Assembly: GCF_020880415.1 (NCBI RefSeq)
Contig: NZ_JAJIUJ010000038.1
Location: forward strand, 1-64,000
Length of the DNA: 64,000 nucleotides
Direction of reading: 5' to 3'
Source of the DNA: Xanthomonas euvesicatoria pv. euvesicatoria
GTDB lineage: Bacteria; Pseudomonadota; Gammaproteobacteria; Xanthomonadales; Xanthomonadaceae
The position numbers and the translations under genes were made by a program. Under the pieces are notes generated by a model. The model worked only from the letters and a program-made list of their open reading frames with translations, searched no databases and was not told where the DNA came from. The stretch's first letter is position 1; every line of letters begins with the position of its first letter. Positions 18,872-27,409 of this stretch are shown here, piece by piece.

Positions 18872-19522
18872 ATGACGAACATCGGGAAGGCGGAAAGCTT
18901 CGAAGACGGATTTTTACGCGCTGCGCTTGAAGTCATCGCGAAGCGTGATGAGCGCGAGGCCATCATCGCCATCCGGGATTTCGATGGCCTGAGGCAACGA
19001 CTTGATCGCTCTCCGAGCACAACGCGCTTTACCCAAGCCATGGCGGAGTTCTACCTTGGCATCCCGAGACGCCAGTTCGACCAATTCAAGCGTGAGCATG
19101 GCAATCCGTTTCTGATCAGCAAGAGCACGCCACGCTCGATTTCTAAGGTAGAACTCTTGACGTGGTATGCCCAAGTCACCAAAGCGCGCGAAAAGATCCA
19201 AGAGCCGATCTCGGGCAAGTTCGGTCGAACGGGGAAGGGGATTCCCTTCATTGTGATCCGCGCGCCGGCTGGCAAGATCAAGAGCGTGATCTCGCATGCG
19301 GGGATCACGGGGCTCGATATGAGTGCGATTGAAGAAGCATTCCAGCAGGGAGCAACGATCTTGGCTCTGACCATCGATCAGGTCTTGGAATTGCCTTGGC
19401 AATTAAGCTCTGAGAAGAGGCGTTGGCGAAATGCCTACCGCTTTCATTTGATGGCCTTCCATGCAGCCCAGATGGCTTGGCTGGATCGCCAAGAGCTGGA
19501 TGAAGACACGAAGCCCGTCTAG
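18872..19522 (+). CDS. Hypothetical protein (possible DNA-binding N-terminus)
   Basis: 216 aa with a clear ribosome site (GAGGGGG). Residues 45-75 (STTRFTQAMAEFYLGIPRRQFDQF) could form a winged or plain HTH. The middle has a beta-rich GIPFIVIRAPAGKIKSVISHAGITGLD segment, and the C-terminus is helical with several Trp. I do not recognise the family. Codon use and length support a real gene. Confidence 0.7.
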   Translation: MTNIGKAESFEDGFLRAALEVIAKRDEREAIIAIRDFDGLRQRLDRSPSTTRFTQAMAEFYLGIPRRQFDQFKREHGNPFLISKSTPRSISKVELLTWYAQVTKAREKIQEPISGKFGRTGKGIPFIVIRAPAGKIKSVISHAGITGLDMSAIEEAFQQGATILALTIDQVLELPWQLSSEKRRWRNAYRFHLMAFHAAQMAWLDRQELDEDTKPV

Positions 19523-19689
19523 CCAGGCCGACCTACGACATTGACGGTCTGACGCATCAATTCGCCAGGATTGTAGTTTACGGATGAATGGGTGTTCATC
19601 GATCCGGGGCGTTTTCATCCTTTAGCAAGATGCATCCGATGCATAGATTGCGCTTCGAAGCTCGGCCAACGCCAAGCACGGAGCGCACC

Positions 19690-19923
19690 ATGAAATACAT
19701 CATTGAGATCAACGGCACCGTCCAAGTCGTCCATTGGGCGACAATTGAGGCGAACTCGCCAGCAGAAGCACTTGCCAAGTGCGATATCGATGCACTGCCC
19801 GAGAGTGACTTCGAGTTCGAACAATGGGTCAGTGACCTTACGATCGAACGCATTGAAGACGACGCCGGAACGCTCATCGCGTGCGACTACGATAACGATG
19901 TTCCAGACATTGACGATCTGTAA
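19690..19923 (+). CDS. Small acidic protein, DpnD/PcfM-like
   Basis: 77 aa with GGAG before ATG. It begins [30 protein letters not shown], a beta-beta-helix pattern like that of DpnD/PcfM small proteins of mobile elements and restriction loci. C-terminus very acidic. Family link is inferred from pattern only. Confidence 0.55.
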   Translation: MKYIIEINGTVQVVHWATIEANSPAEALAKCDIDALPESDFEFEQWVSDLTIERIEDDAGTLIACDYDNDVPDIDDL

Positions 19924-20014
19924 GTCCCGTTTGGCCTGCTCAATCGATTGTCGCCATCACGCTGCGATCTTGACGAAAGGCGTGATGGCGTTAAGTTGAA
20001 GGAGAGGAGAGAAA

Positions 20015-21082
20015 ATGGACCAGGCACTTAAAAGAAAGATTAGGCAGGCAGTGAAGCAGGGAAGCGAGACGTATGTGACGTCGCTTTGTCAGGCTCAAGG
20101 TGACATCGATGCTGCGGCACGCTATGCCATTGATGTGGCAATCAGGAGCAGCAAGGAGAGCTTGGTCGATCAATTGATTCCACTGCTGTCAAAGTCATTT
20201 GAGGTCTATCCGCTTGATATGGCTGCTAGGGTAGGATCACTGCGAGCGGTCGAGCAGCTCATGGCATTTTGCAACACAGAGGATGACGAGGCATTGGTGC
20301 TTGCTGCCAGGCACGGGCACACGGAGTGCGTCAAACGCCTTCTCAAAGAGTGCAGCCCTCTGCAACACGACTCACTTGCGCTCTATGAAGCGGCGCGTCA
20401 TGGCCATGCGGATGTGGTCTTTCAATTGGTCCTGTTCTCAGATGCCAAGGCGCAGGGCAGTCGAGCATTGATTGCCGCATGCAAAGAGGGCCACTTGGAA
20501 GTGGTCAAGCATCTGTTGCCGTTCTCATCGAAGATCCAATGTGCGCAGCACGGCTTTGCGGCGGCGGCCGAGAACAACCATGTCGACGTCGTTGATTTCT
20601 TGATCGAAGCGGGCCTTCCAGATCCCGAGGACACCTACGCATTGGGACTTAACGTCGCTGCTGCGAAAGGCCATGAACGCGTGGTGCGCACCTTGCTCGG
20701 GGCGATTGTGACAACCCACCGTGCGCCTCGTGACTTTGGCGAAGAGGCGCTGCAATCTGCAGCACGAACCGGACATGTAGGTATCGTCAAGTCCATCTTG
20801 GAATTTGCGCACAAGACCGCCTATCCCGAATTGGCTTTGCACGTCGCACTCGAAAATGGCCATGATGAGGTGGCCGACATCTTGGTTCGCCGAGCGAACT
20901 TAGATGATGTGCGGGACCTGATCACAGACGAAGCGATTGAGGCGAAGCTTGATGAGGCGATTGCCAGAGTTGATACGGCCAAGCAGCGCAGAGAGCTTCA
21001 ATCCAACGAGCGCAAAAGGGTGGCGCAGAGCGATACGGCAGGGCCGGTGACAATGAACCCATCTCGTGGCGTGCGCTTGTAA
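20015..21082 (+). CDS. Ankyrin-repeat protein
   Basis: 355 aa with an excellent ribosome site (AAGGAGAGGAGA). Residues about 60-300 carry at least six ankyrin-type units, for example ALVLAARHGHTECVKRLL, ALYEAARHGHADVVFQLV and ALIAACKEGHLEVVKHLL. No signal peptide, so probably a cytosolic protein-protein interaction module; a basic disordered tail follows. The partner is unknown. It is followed by a convergent membrane protein gene. Confidence 0.88.
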   Translation: MDQALKRKIRQAVKQGSETYVTSLCQAQGDIDAAARYAIDVAIRSSKESLVDQLIPLLSKSFEVYPLDMAARVGSLRAVEQLMAFCNTEDDEALVLAARHGHTECVKRLLKECSPLQHDSLALYEAARHGHADVVFQLVLFSDAKAQGSRALIAACKEGHLEVVKHLLPFSSKIQCAQHGFAAAAENNHVDVVDFLIEAGLPDPEDTYALGLNVAAAKGHERVVRTLLGAIVTTHRAPRDFGEEALQSAARTGHVGIVKSILEFAHKTAYPELALHVALENGHDEVADILVRRANLDDVRDLITDEAIEAKLDEAIARVDTAKQRRELQSNERKRVAQSDTAGPVTMNPSRGVRL

Positions 21083-21135
21083 GCAGATGTTGCCGAGATA
21101 AGACCAGATGTCGCCAACATCCTCACACCTCTGCT

Positions 21136-21867
21136 TTAAGGACTTACTCTTCGTATTTCCCAATCGCCACGCGATAGCGTGCGGACCTGATGGAGGTCGG
21201 TGTCGTAGATGGCGATCAGGTCAGAACTGCTGGCAATGATGTGGCCTCGGATCTTTCGCTCACCCTTCTCCCAGAGTTCTGAATCGCTTGTCGACACTGG
21301 GCCGAGGAGGCGTTGTTTCTCTTTGGTTGCTTTCTCTTTCCCGGATCTCTCTCCGACCAAGCCTGGCATGATTGCGACAAGCAGGCCAACCAAGTAAAGC
21401 ATCACCCCTAAATAAACGACAGATGCGGCCATGCCGGCTGAGGACACGATACCGCTTAGCCATGGCCGTTCCCGAATGAATAAAGTGATGCAATTGTTGA
21501 TTGCTGGTCTGGTGGGTAGACGATAGAGCCAGATCGCGAACCAGAGCATGAGAAAAAACGTGATCGGAACGCGCCACGGGACAGATCGGAGAATGCCAAC
21601 GCCTTGAAGCACAATGGCATAGTATCCATTCACAATTTTCCAATCGGTAGATTGCGGAAAGAGGTCAGCTTGAACACCCCAGGCACTGAGATAGGTGGTG
21701 TATGCGACATGACCGCAGCCATGAAGGACAACCCCAGCCAAAGTTGTGATGGCTGCGAGGCTGCCGACCAAACGGGTGATGGACCATGATCGCTTGGAGA
21801 GCAGCTTGTCTTGCTCTTCCAGTGGCTTGATGGGACGCCTTGATTTGACGATTTCTGTATGACGCAT
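21136..21867 (-). CDS. Membrane protein of unknown function
   Basis: 243 aa. Hydrophobic segments at about residues 33-52, 100-118 and 138-165 suggest three or four membrane helices, with a soluble C-terminal domain (residues 175-243) rich in beta strands: GHIIASSSDLIAIYDTDLHQVRTL. No enzyme motif seen. Possibly paired with the short gene just upstream on the same strand. Confidence 0.7.
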   Translation of the reverse strand: MRHTEIVKSRRPIKPLEEQDKLLSKRSWSITRLVGSLAAITTLAGVVLHGCGHVAYTTYLSAWGVQADLFPQSTDWKIVNGYYAIVLQGVGILRSVPWRVPITFFLMLWFAIWLYRLPTRPAINNCITLFIRERPWLSGIVSSAGMAASVVYLGVMLYLVGLLVAIMPGLVGERSGKEKATKEKQRLLGPVSTSDSELWEKGERKIRGHIIASSSDLIAIYDTDLHQVRTLSRGDWEIRRVSP

Positions 21868-21879
21868 AGTTCTCGTCGA

Positions 21880-22188
21880 TCAACTTCGAGATGGGAAGGA
21901 GCTGCGTAGCCAACCCATCGCCTCATCAAGGTCTAGGTTAGAGCTGGCATAAGACACTTGAAGCAAGTGGGGCGAAAGCAGACTGTCCCACTTTTGGCTA
22001 ACCAGATTTTTCGCGCCTGCCAATAGCACTTCAATGGATGGGGTTGGTGCAGCGGCAATCGCTCTGAGCGCTATCTCGATGTTCTCATGAGTACTCGGAC
22101 CCCCGTGTGATCTCGACCCCCAGGCGGCTACCCTGCGCCTTGAAGTTCCTGGCATTGAGTAAGCAAGCGATTGCATCGTCTGTCGCAT
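21880..22188 (-). CDS. Short hypothetical protein, possibly truncated
   Basis: Up to 102 aa, 12 bp upstream of the membrane protein gene on the same strand. The last 65 residues (IEIALRAIAAAPTPSIEVLLAGAKNLV... DLDEAMGWLRSSF) read like a genuine helical protein, but the N-terminus looks unconserved and no ribosome site is clear. May be the 3' end of a broken gene. Confidence 0.4.
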   Translation of the reverse strand: MRQTMQSLAYSMPGTSRRRVAAWGSRSHGGPSTHENIEIALRAIAAAPTPSIEVLLAGAKNLVSQKWDSLLSPHLLQVSYASSNLDLDEAMGWLRSSFPSRS

Positions 22189-23121
22189 TGCCCAGCCAAG
22201 TGAGAAGCAAGATGTCGCTTCCCCTATTCAGAAAGAGCTAATCATCCAAGACGTGTTGCTGGTAGCTGGTCCATCCTTCGTCGATGAAGCGCTGCGTACA
22301 CGCATCCACAAACGTCGGCGTCGGCGGCCCCTGATAAATCGCGCGCATGGTCTGACGCACCTTGGTGCGCGCGCGTCCACCGCTACCGTTGAACAGCGGC
22401 GGCGTGCCACTTTGGGTGGCAGACACATAGATCGTCTTCTGGGTTTCGTTGATTGCTTGACTAGCCAGGTGCGTCCACCTAAAAAGTGCGCCTCCCGGTA
22501 GTGAGCATGTGAAAGATCGGCAGAGTGCCGAGTGGTTAGTAGCGGCACTCTGCCGGAATTCTTCATTGACAGTGAGCGCCGCCTAGAACCGGTGCTGGTT
22601 GACGATCCGGTTGCCGACTGGTCTGTGAAAAAAGAGTCCGGATCCGTCTTGGATCAAGATGTGTTTTTTTGACCCAAATGGCGCAGCAGCCCGACAAACG
22701 TAGCCCGAGACACCTGATTGAAGGAGGCGTTATGCGTGCGCAAACCAAAACGCCTGTGGTGCAGTCAAGTCCATACTGCGCAATGGCGCAGAGGGTTGGT
22801 GTTGCTAATAGCCTCGTCGGGTCATGCTCGGCAAGGTGTGCAATTGCGGCTTGCAAGTTTTCCGCTTGAGGTGGGGCAGGGGAGCCCAGTTTTCTCACAG
22901 GGCACCGACCGGTGAGCAGAGTCGCTTTCTTTGAAGAACCACACCTAAAAGCGACCGCAACAGTGATGCTAAGGGTATCCCCCGCCTGTAGCGACACACA
23001 ATCGGTGATGAACGCTAACGCTACCAAGATCACAACGATGCCTGGGCCTTGCCGTTTAGGCCCTTGTCGATCGCATACTCTCTTGAGACATCAGAGATCC
23101 CCCATGGAAAGCGGTCCACAG
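22189..23121. other. Scrambled region with gene fragments and a nested palindrome
   Basis: No complete gene is convincing. A minus-strand fragment ending at 22238 (IYQGPPTPTFVDACTQRFIDEGW...HVLDD) looks like the C-terminus of a lost gene. A perfect 13-bp inverted repeat lies at 22518-22530/22543-22555; each arm (CGGCAGAGTGCCG) is itself a palindrome. A minus-strand frame at 22563-23033 begins with a hydrophobic stretch but continues in a Cys/Arg-rich, non-protein-like way. This looks like an insertion junction. Confidence 0.45.
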
Positions 23122-23154
23122 AAAAACCCCGGGGAGGACGCACCTTACCCGGGG
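23122..23154 (-). terminator. Rho-independent terminator
   Basis: A GC-only 7-bp stem with a 14-base loop, followed by five T on the minus strand. It ends the candidate small RNA. Confidence 0.65.
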
Positions 23155-23212
23155 ACTATTTCTAAGGCCGCCGTTCACCACTTTAAGATCGGAACGGACA
23201 TCTAGCCAATAT
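23122..23212 (-). ncRNA. Candidate small RNA (about 90 nt)
   Basis: On the minus strand a TTGACA at 23247-23242 is followed after 17 bases by TAACGT (weak -10), and a strong terminator follows about 90 bases downstream: CCCCGGG/CCCGGGG stem at 23154-23127 and TTTTT at 23126-23122. The unit holds only an eight-codon frame. It may be an antisense or trans RNA; small antisense RNAs such as ptaRNA1 are known from Xanthomonas mobile elements, but I cannot show identity. Confidence 0.35.
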
Positions 23213-23345
23213 GTGTAGACGTTAATGCACACTCTGGGTTGTGTCAAGAGAAATCTGAACCTAGTCCACAAGCCTGCGGTCACGTGCAATCATACCATCT
23301 TGAAGGATTGGCTATGACTGATGAGCCGGAAAGGACCTGCACGCT

Positions 23346-24395
23346 ATGGCTGAGCTAAGTAAAGACTATTCATACTCCAAGACGGTAATCGCAGAGTTAA
23401 CGAGGTGTCTGTCAGACTCGCGCTTTGAACCATATCTTAGGCGCGCGGAGCGGGATAGCGAGTTTGCTATGCATAGTTATCTTTACAATTCACGTTTAGC
23501 TAAAGCCATGCTATTCCCGCTGCATGCCTGCGAGATTGTCCTCCGCAACGCTGTTAACGACGTTTTAAAGCAAGATTTCAGTCAAGCGTGGTATCGGAAT
23601 TCAAATTTTACGGATCTTTTAGTTCCGAAAACAAGAGAAATTCTGCATCATGGCGTTGAGGGAGCAAAATCTAATAACGTCGATGATATTGTGGCCGAGC
23701 TTCAATTTGGATTTTGGTTTCATCTTTTTCGTTCAAACCACTTTAATATTTGGAAAGGGAGGTTTGACCGAGTGGTTCGAGCTAATGCCTCGATTAATTT
23801 TAGTGAATTTGAACCAAGACTTGCTCGTGTGCACAAATTCCGTAACAGGATAGCGCATCATGAGGGCATTCTCGGTATGCCTTCTTGTCAAAGCGCTAAT
23901 GCTGTGCACGCTGATATTGAATTTTTGGTTGGGGCGGTTTCCCAAGAGGCGCTGCAGTGGCTTGTGGCCCATTCAACGTTAGCTAAAATTATTCGTTCGA
24001 AGCCTGGGAGGAATGGAAATTTCGGCCCTACGGTTGAAGAGCGAAGCGACAACCGATTTAGGGAGATTGATTCTGCCGCATCGCTTAAAGATGTGTCTGC
24101 TAGTCACTATTCCATAGTAAAAGATGCGGGCAATGTTATTGGTGTCATCTCTGGTCGAGAAATAGCGGAATTTCTTGTGTCAATGTCGCTTCGCGACGGA
24201 ATTTTTGAGTTGTCTACCCACACTGTGAGCGAGCTAGTTAGCGAAATAGCTGGCGCAAAAAATTTTGTGATAGTTGAACCATCTGTTCCGCTCACTGAAC
24301 TTGGTAAATTGATATCAAAAAAACGCCATGCGGTAGTGGTATCGCCGCTCGGCGAGGTTAAGGGGGTGATTGAGGCATCACACCGCCGCTATTAG
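23346..24395 (+). CDS. Abi-like HEPN protein fused to a CBS-domain pair
   Basis: 349 aa, markedly AT-rich. Residues 1-210 fit the Abi_2/AbiD-like fold with a HEPN signature, RNRIAHHEGI (R-x4-H), after FRSNHFNIWKGRF. HEPN domains with this motif are usually RNases, and Abi_2 proteins abort phage infection. Residues about 235-349 contain two CBS-like units: HYSIVKDAGNVIGVISGREI and KRHAVVVSPLGEVKGVIEASH. CBS pairs bind adenine nucleotides, so the RNase may be gated by nucleotide state; that coupling is inference. There is a weak ribosome site and no antitoxin neighbour. Confidence 0.8.
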   Translation: MAELSKDYSYSKTVIAELTRCLSDSRFEPYLRRAERDSEFAMHSYLYNSRLAKAMLFPLHACEIVLRNAVNDVLKQDFSQAWYRNSNFTDLLVPKTREILHHGVEGAKSNNVDDIVAELQFGFWFHLFRSNHFNIWKGRFDRVVRANASINFSEFEPRLARVHKFRNRIAHHEGILGMPSCQSANAVHADIEFLVGAVSQEALQWLVAHSTLAKIIRSKPGRNGNFGPTVEERSDNRFREIDSAASLKDVSASHYSIVKDAGNVIGVISGREIAEFLVSMSLRDGIFELSTHTVSELVSEIAGAKNFVIVEPSVPLTELGKLISKKRHAVVVSPLGEVKGVIEASHRRY

Positions 24396-24490
24396 CGATA
24401 TTATTTATTTATGCCTACACAGTATTATATTTTAAAATTAACAAGCCATATCGCTGATTGCCGGTTGGCATAGTTGGGGGCCTCATTAAA

Positions 24491-24849
24491 GATGCATCTT
24501 CGCTCCCTTCCTCAGTCGCTCCTGAACTGTCCTCGCACATAGCTCGTTAGCGCCACAGGCGGTGATATTGACCAAGGCCTTCAACCTGGATTTTCCGAGT
24601 GTTCCCGGCCGACTTGTTGACATAGTTGTCTTGTAGCAAGGGTGCCTTCTTGTTGAGGGCGTGGTCCGTGGTCAAGGCGATATGCTCCACGCGCACGCCC
24701 TTGGCATCGAGCTCGGTAGCCAGGGTATGGCGGGACGCATGCGATCCGATTCCCTTGCCAAAGCCAAGCTCCTTTAAAAACTTCGCAAACTGATTGACGA
24801 AGCCTTGGCTGTAACGCCCATTCGGCTCAACGGTCTTGCGGCAATACAA
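24491..24849 (-). pseudogene. C-terminal fragment of a tyrosine recombinase (relic 1)
   Basis: Encodes about the last 100-120 residues of an integrase like the intact one at 27410-28801: RYSQGFVNQF, then SHASRHTLATEL, HALNKKAPLLQDNYVNKSAGN. The catalytic H-x-x-R and Tyr are present, but the second His motif has changed from TGH to TDH, and a stop at 24547 cuts the end. Homology of the 3' end continues to about 24491. The N-terminal two thirds and the first catalytic Arg are missing. Confidence 0.8.
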
Positions 24850-25203
24850 TCAGCAAGTTGCGGAGCTGTTTTCTTAACGCCAAGACACTCAAGTGCTGGG
24901 TTCGTAGGGTGAGGATGTAGGCGATGTCCACTGTAAGCGGTGCCAGGCAGGATCGCACAACCAGCTCAGGCCCGAGGACTAGCGTGCCAGGCCGGCAGTG
25001 CTGCGGTTGCATTACTGAGCCTGCGATTATGCAGCTATATCAAGGCTTTAGAAGGGATTTTTCGAGTTCTAGTCCGTTGTTTTGCTCTTATATGTATCTT
25101 GTATTGTTCTTGCAAGGTCAATGCATGGTCTGACAGCAGCCCATTGCGCAATCTGTCTGGGTGGAGTACGATTGCATCAACCCCTAGGCTTAGTGACAAT
25201 CCC
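24850..25203. other. No gene seen
   Basis: About 350 bases between the integrase relic and the next small gene. Several short frames exist on both strands but none has a ribosome site or protein-like composition. Probably leftover sequence from the insertion that truncated the integrase. Confidence 0.4.
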
Positions 25204-25539
25204 ATGGCCCTTCAAGCTCCTGATATGTCCTTCTTGCAGCAGGTATTGAAATCGTTCATCGAGACGAGTGTGCAGCGTGTCGCCTACTCGGGCGATATGC
25301 ACTTTCGATATACACTTTCTTCCGAAGATATCAAGAATAGTACCGGGCGGCAGCGCATGCATGGTGGCACTGTGAACGAATACATCGGGTTTTTCCGCCA
25401 TCACAATGTGCAAGCCCAGTACAACGAGCGGTTTTCTGCATTTGAGATCGAGCTGGATCTGAATCGTTGTGTGTTGGATCAAACCCAATCCAGGCATCTT
25501 TCTTCCGCAATGTCTCTTTTCCGTGCCGAACACGGGTGA
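25204..25539 (+). CDS. Hypothetical protein
   Basis: 111 aa from ATG 25204 (or MSFLQQ at 25225). Mixed alpha/beta soluble protein with HFRYTLSSEDIKNSTGRQR and FEIELDLNRCVLDQTQSR. It lies between two integrase relics, as cargo. No family recognised. Confidence 0.5.
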   Translation: MALQAPDMSFLQQVLKSFIETSVQRVAYSGDMHFRYTLSSEDIKNSTGRQRMHGGTVNEYIGFFRHHNVQAQYNERFSAFEIELDLNRCVLDQTQSRHLSSAMSLFRAEHG

Positions 25540-25791
25540 TTCATTTCTAATGTTTTAATAGCTATAAGCTGGTCTTGATTTTTTGAGTGGCGGTTTGCAC
25601 TGACGATGCTTTTGAGTTTGATGGATTAGTTTGGGACTTTGATTTTGCGCCAATGTAAGTGTGGCCAGTTTTAAAGATTAGATCCGAAAGAGCAGTCGGG
25701 ATTGCAATTTTATATTATGCTTAACCTGCCTGCTCATTAATGCGAGCTGGGTGGTGAATAAGTGTGGCTCCTTGATTAAATAGGCAAAGCT

Positions 25792-26511
25792 ATGGAAGTC
25801 ACAGTTGCGCCGGATCTCGGCATCGAGCAGCAACCGTCAAGGGTTTCCGATTCAATTCCTGCGCCGGCGCATGAAATTTTGAAGCAAGCACCTTGGCGTA
25901 ACCCAGCAGTTTGGCATCGCTGGTCGGCGCGTAAAATTTTGGGTAACGAGACTTCGTTCAATCACCTCTGGCCCTTCGATCTGAAGCTCAGCAGGGGCGA
26001 GTACGGGCAACTCCCCGCCATGGTGGTGAACATTCGAGTCGTGTTCGACTGTCATGTTGTCACCGAATCCAAAGATGACGAAGTTCAACAAGCTGCCACC
26101 GAGGTTGAGCAGCACTGGAGCGATAGCGGTGGAAATGTCCGCGTGTTTCATGAGCGTCGGTACAACCTTTCGAAAGAACTGCCAAAAATGATTACCGATA
26201 TGGTGCAGGTTGGAGGTTTCTGTTATGCCGCTGCTAAAAGCAACTACATGATCTGTAAGCCTCAGGGCTCGACAGTAGATGACCCCCACTACCAAGTTTT
26301 TTTCGATTTATATCGAACGGAAGAGCCGCAGCCAAGACTGGTGCTGTATGTGCAAAGCGCTTACGAAAAGCAGCTAACAAGCAGCTGTAGGGAAAAGAGA
26401 AAAAACCTTGCTACCGTTTGCGCAGATCTAATGGGGCTTATTCCTGCGAAAGACAAAGGTAAGAAGAGAAAAGGTTCAAAACGCTCTGGAAAAAAGAAAA
26501 GCCCCGCATAA
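25792..26511 (+). CDS. Hypothetical protein with Lys/Arg-rich tail
   Basis: 239 aa. Has an apparently folded domain over residues 25-205 with Trp-rich N-terminal part (APWRNPAVWHRWSARKIL) and FCYAAAKSNYMICKPQG, then a highly basic tail (KGKKRKGSKRSGKKK) that could bind nucleic acid. The stop codon lies in the loop of a terminator. Function unknown; cargo between integrase relics. Confidence 0.65.
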   Translation: MEVTVAPDLGIEQQPSRVSDSIPAPAHEILKQAPWRNPAVWHRWSARKILGNETSFNHLWPFDLKLSRGEYGQLPAMVVNIRVVFDCHVVTESKDDEVQQAATEVEQHWSDSGGNVRVFHERRYNLSKELPKMITDMVQVGGFCYAAAKSNYMICKPQGSTVDDPHYQVFFDLYRTEEPQPRLVLYVQSAYEKQLTSSCREKRKNLATVCADLMGLIPAKDKGKKRKGSKRSGKKKSPA

Positions 26512-26520
26512 CGGGGCTTT
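26498..26520 (+). terminator. Rho-independent terminator overlapping a stop codon
   Basis: AAAGCCCCG and CGGGGCTTT flank the loop CATAA, which contains the TAA of the upstream gene. The run of A before and T after makes it usable on either strand. Confidence 0.7.
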
Positions 26521-26693
26521 AGTGTTGCGGTCCGGTTCCTCTTAACAGCGATCGCTGAACCATGACTAGGCCATGGTGGGCGGTTCCTCGCACCGGCTAG
26601 AGAACCTAGTTGCGCAAGATACGGCCTTGCTCAAGCTCTGTCAACATGACCTTAAAATGGCATTAGGGCCGCCGTTAGCCTTGTGTAGGAGCT

Positions 26694-26909
26694 CTAAACC
26701 ATGTTTTCTGAGAAGTAACGTTCTTCAGGCACGCCTTCGACGTCCCGGCCGTGGGTAGCGGTGGAGGACGTCGGTCTTTCGGAAGGTGCTTGCAGACAAG
26801 TTAGGGAAGAGGCGCGGGTGGCAAGGCGCCTTGATGTCAACCGGAGGTTGAGGACGCTTTCACAGAGTGCTTCTTTGAGCAGCCGAAATAGGTTGGCCTC
26901 CGGCTTCAT
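26694..26909 (-). CDS. Small ORF downstream of integrase relic 2
   Basis: 71 aa, GAGGA seven bases before ATG. MKPEANLFRLLKEALCESVLNLRLTSRRLATR looks helical and basic, the rest is low-complexity. Directly follows the end of integrase relic 2 on the same strand. Reality uncertain. Confidence 0.35.
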   Translation of the reverse strand: MKPEANLFRLLKEALCESVLNLRLTSRRLATRASSLTCLQAPSERPTSSTATHGRDVEGVPEERYFSENMV

Positions 26910-27352
26910 GGATACATCCTCGCGTCCTTCCCTAGCTACTTCTTGAACTGCCCTCGTTGGTAGACCGAAAGCACGATCGGCGGGCTGTAGGTAGCGAGTG
27001 CTGCGACCTGGCGTTGACGCACAAGCTGCGCCGAACGATGGATGTAGTTGCTGTGTAGCACCGGCACCTTCTTGGAGATCGAATGACCTGTCACCAGGGG
27101 GATGTCTTGTTCTTTGACTCCAGCGGCTTCTAACTCGGTTGCAAACCTATGCCGGAAGCCATGAAAGCCGATGCCTTCACGAAGCCCAAGTCTTTTCAGG
27201 TAGTTGCAGAGTTGGATCAAGGTCCAATGTAGACCGCGGTGGTTGCTCCTCGATAGTGTGAGCCTTCGCGCCCCGCTCTTAGGATCTAGCCCGATTTGGG
27301 AATTGATCGTGGAAACCTTGGTGATGAGGTGACTCACCCCTACACTGAGCAA
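26910..27352 (-). pseudogene. C-terminal fragment of a tyrosine recombinase (relic 2)
   Basis: Encodes about the last 130 residues of an integrase: KRLGLREGIGFHGFRHRFATEL, TGHSISKKVPVLHSNYIH, RQRQVAAL and YQRGQFKK. The H-x-x-R, TGH and Tyr motifs are all intact, but the N-terminal part and first catalytic Arg are absent. It lies 60 bp from, and in the same orientation as, the complete integrase gene, with the same 3'-terminal DNA sequence family (GATACATCyTCGC on the plus strand). Confidence 0.82.
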
Positions 27353-27409
27353 GTTCCCAAACCATGCCGCATCTGTGCAGCATGGCGTTGTAAACCAACA
27401 TGGCTCGTC

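Noticed and set aside
22380-22560. Insertion sequence end
   Set aside because: The perfect inverted repeat looked like a transposon end, but both arms lie within 40 bases and no transposase is nearby; a terminator-like palindrome is more likely.
22563-23033. 156-aa minus-strand frame with hydrophobic start
   Set aside because: After the first 30 residues it becomes Cys/Arg/Pro-rich and unlike a protein; it lies in a scrambled junction.
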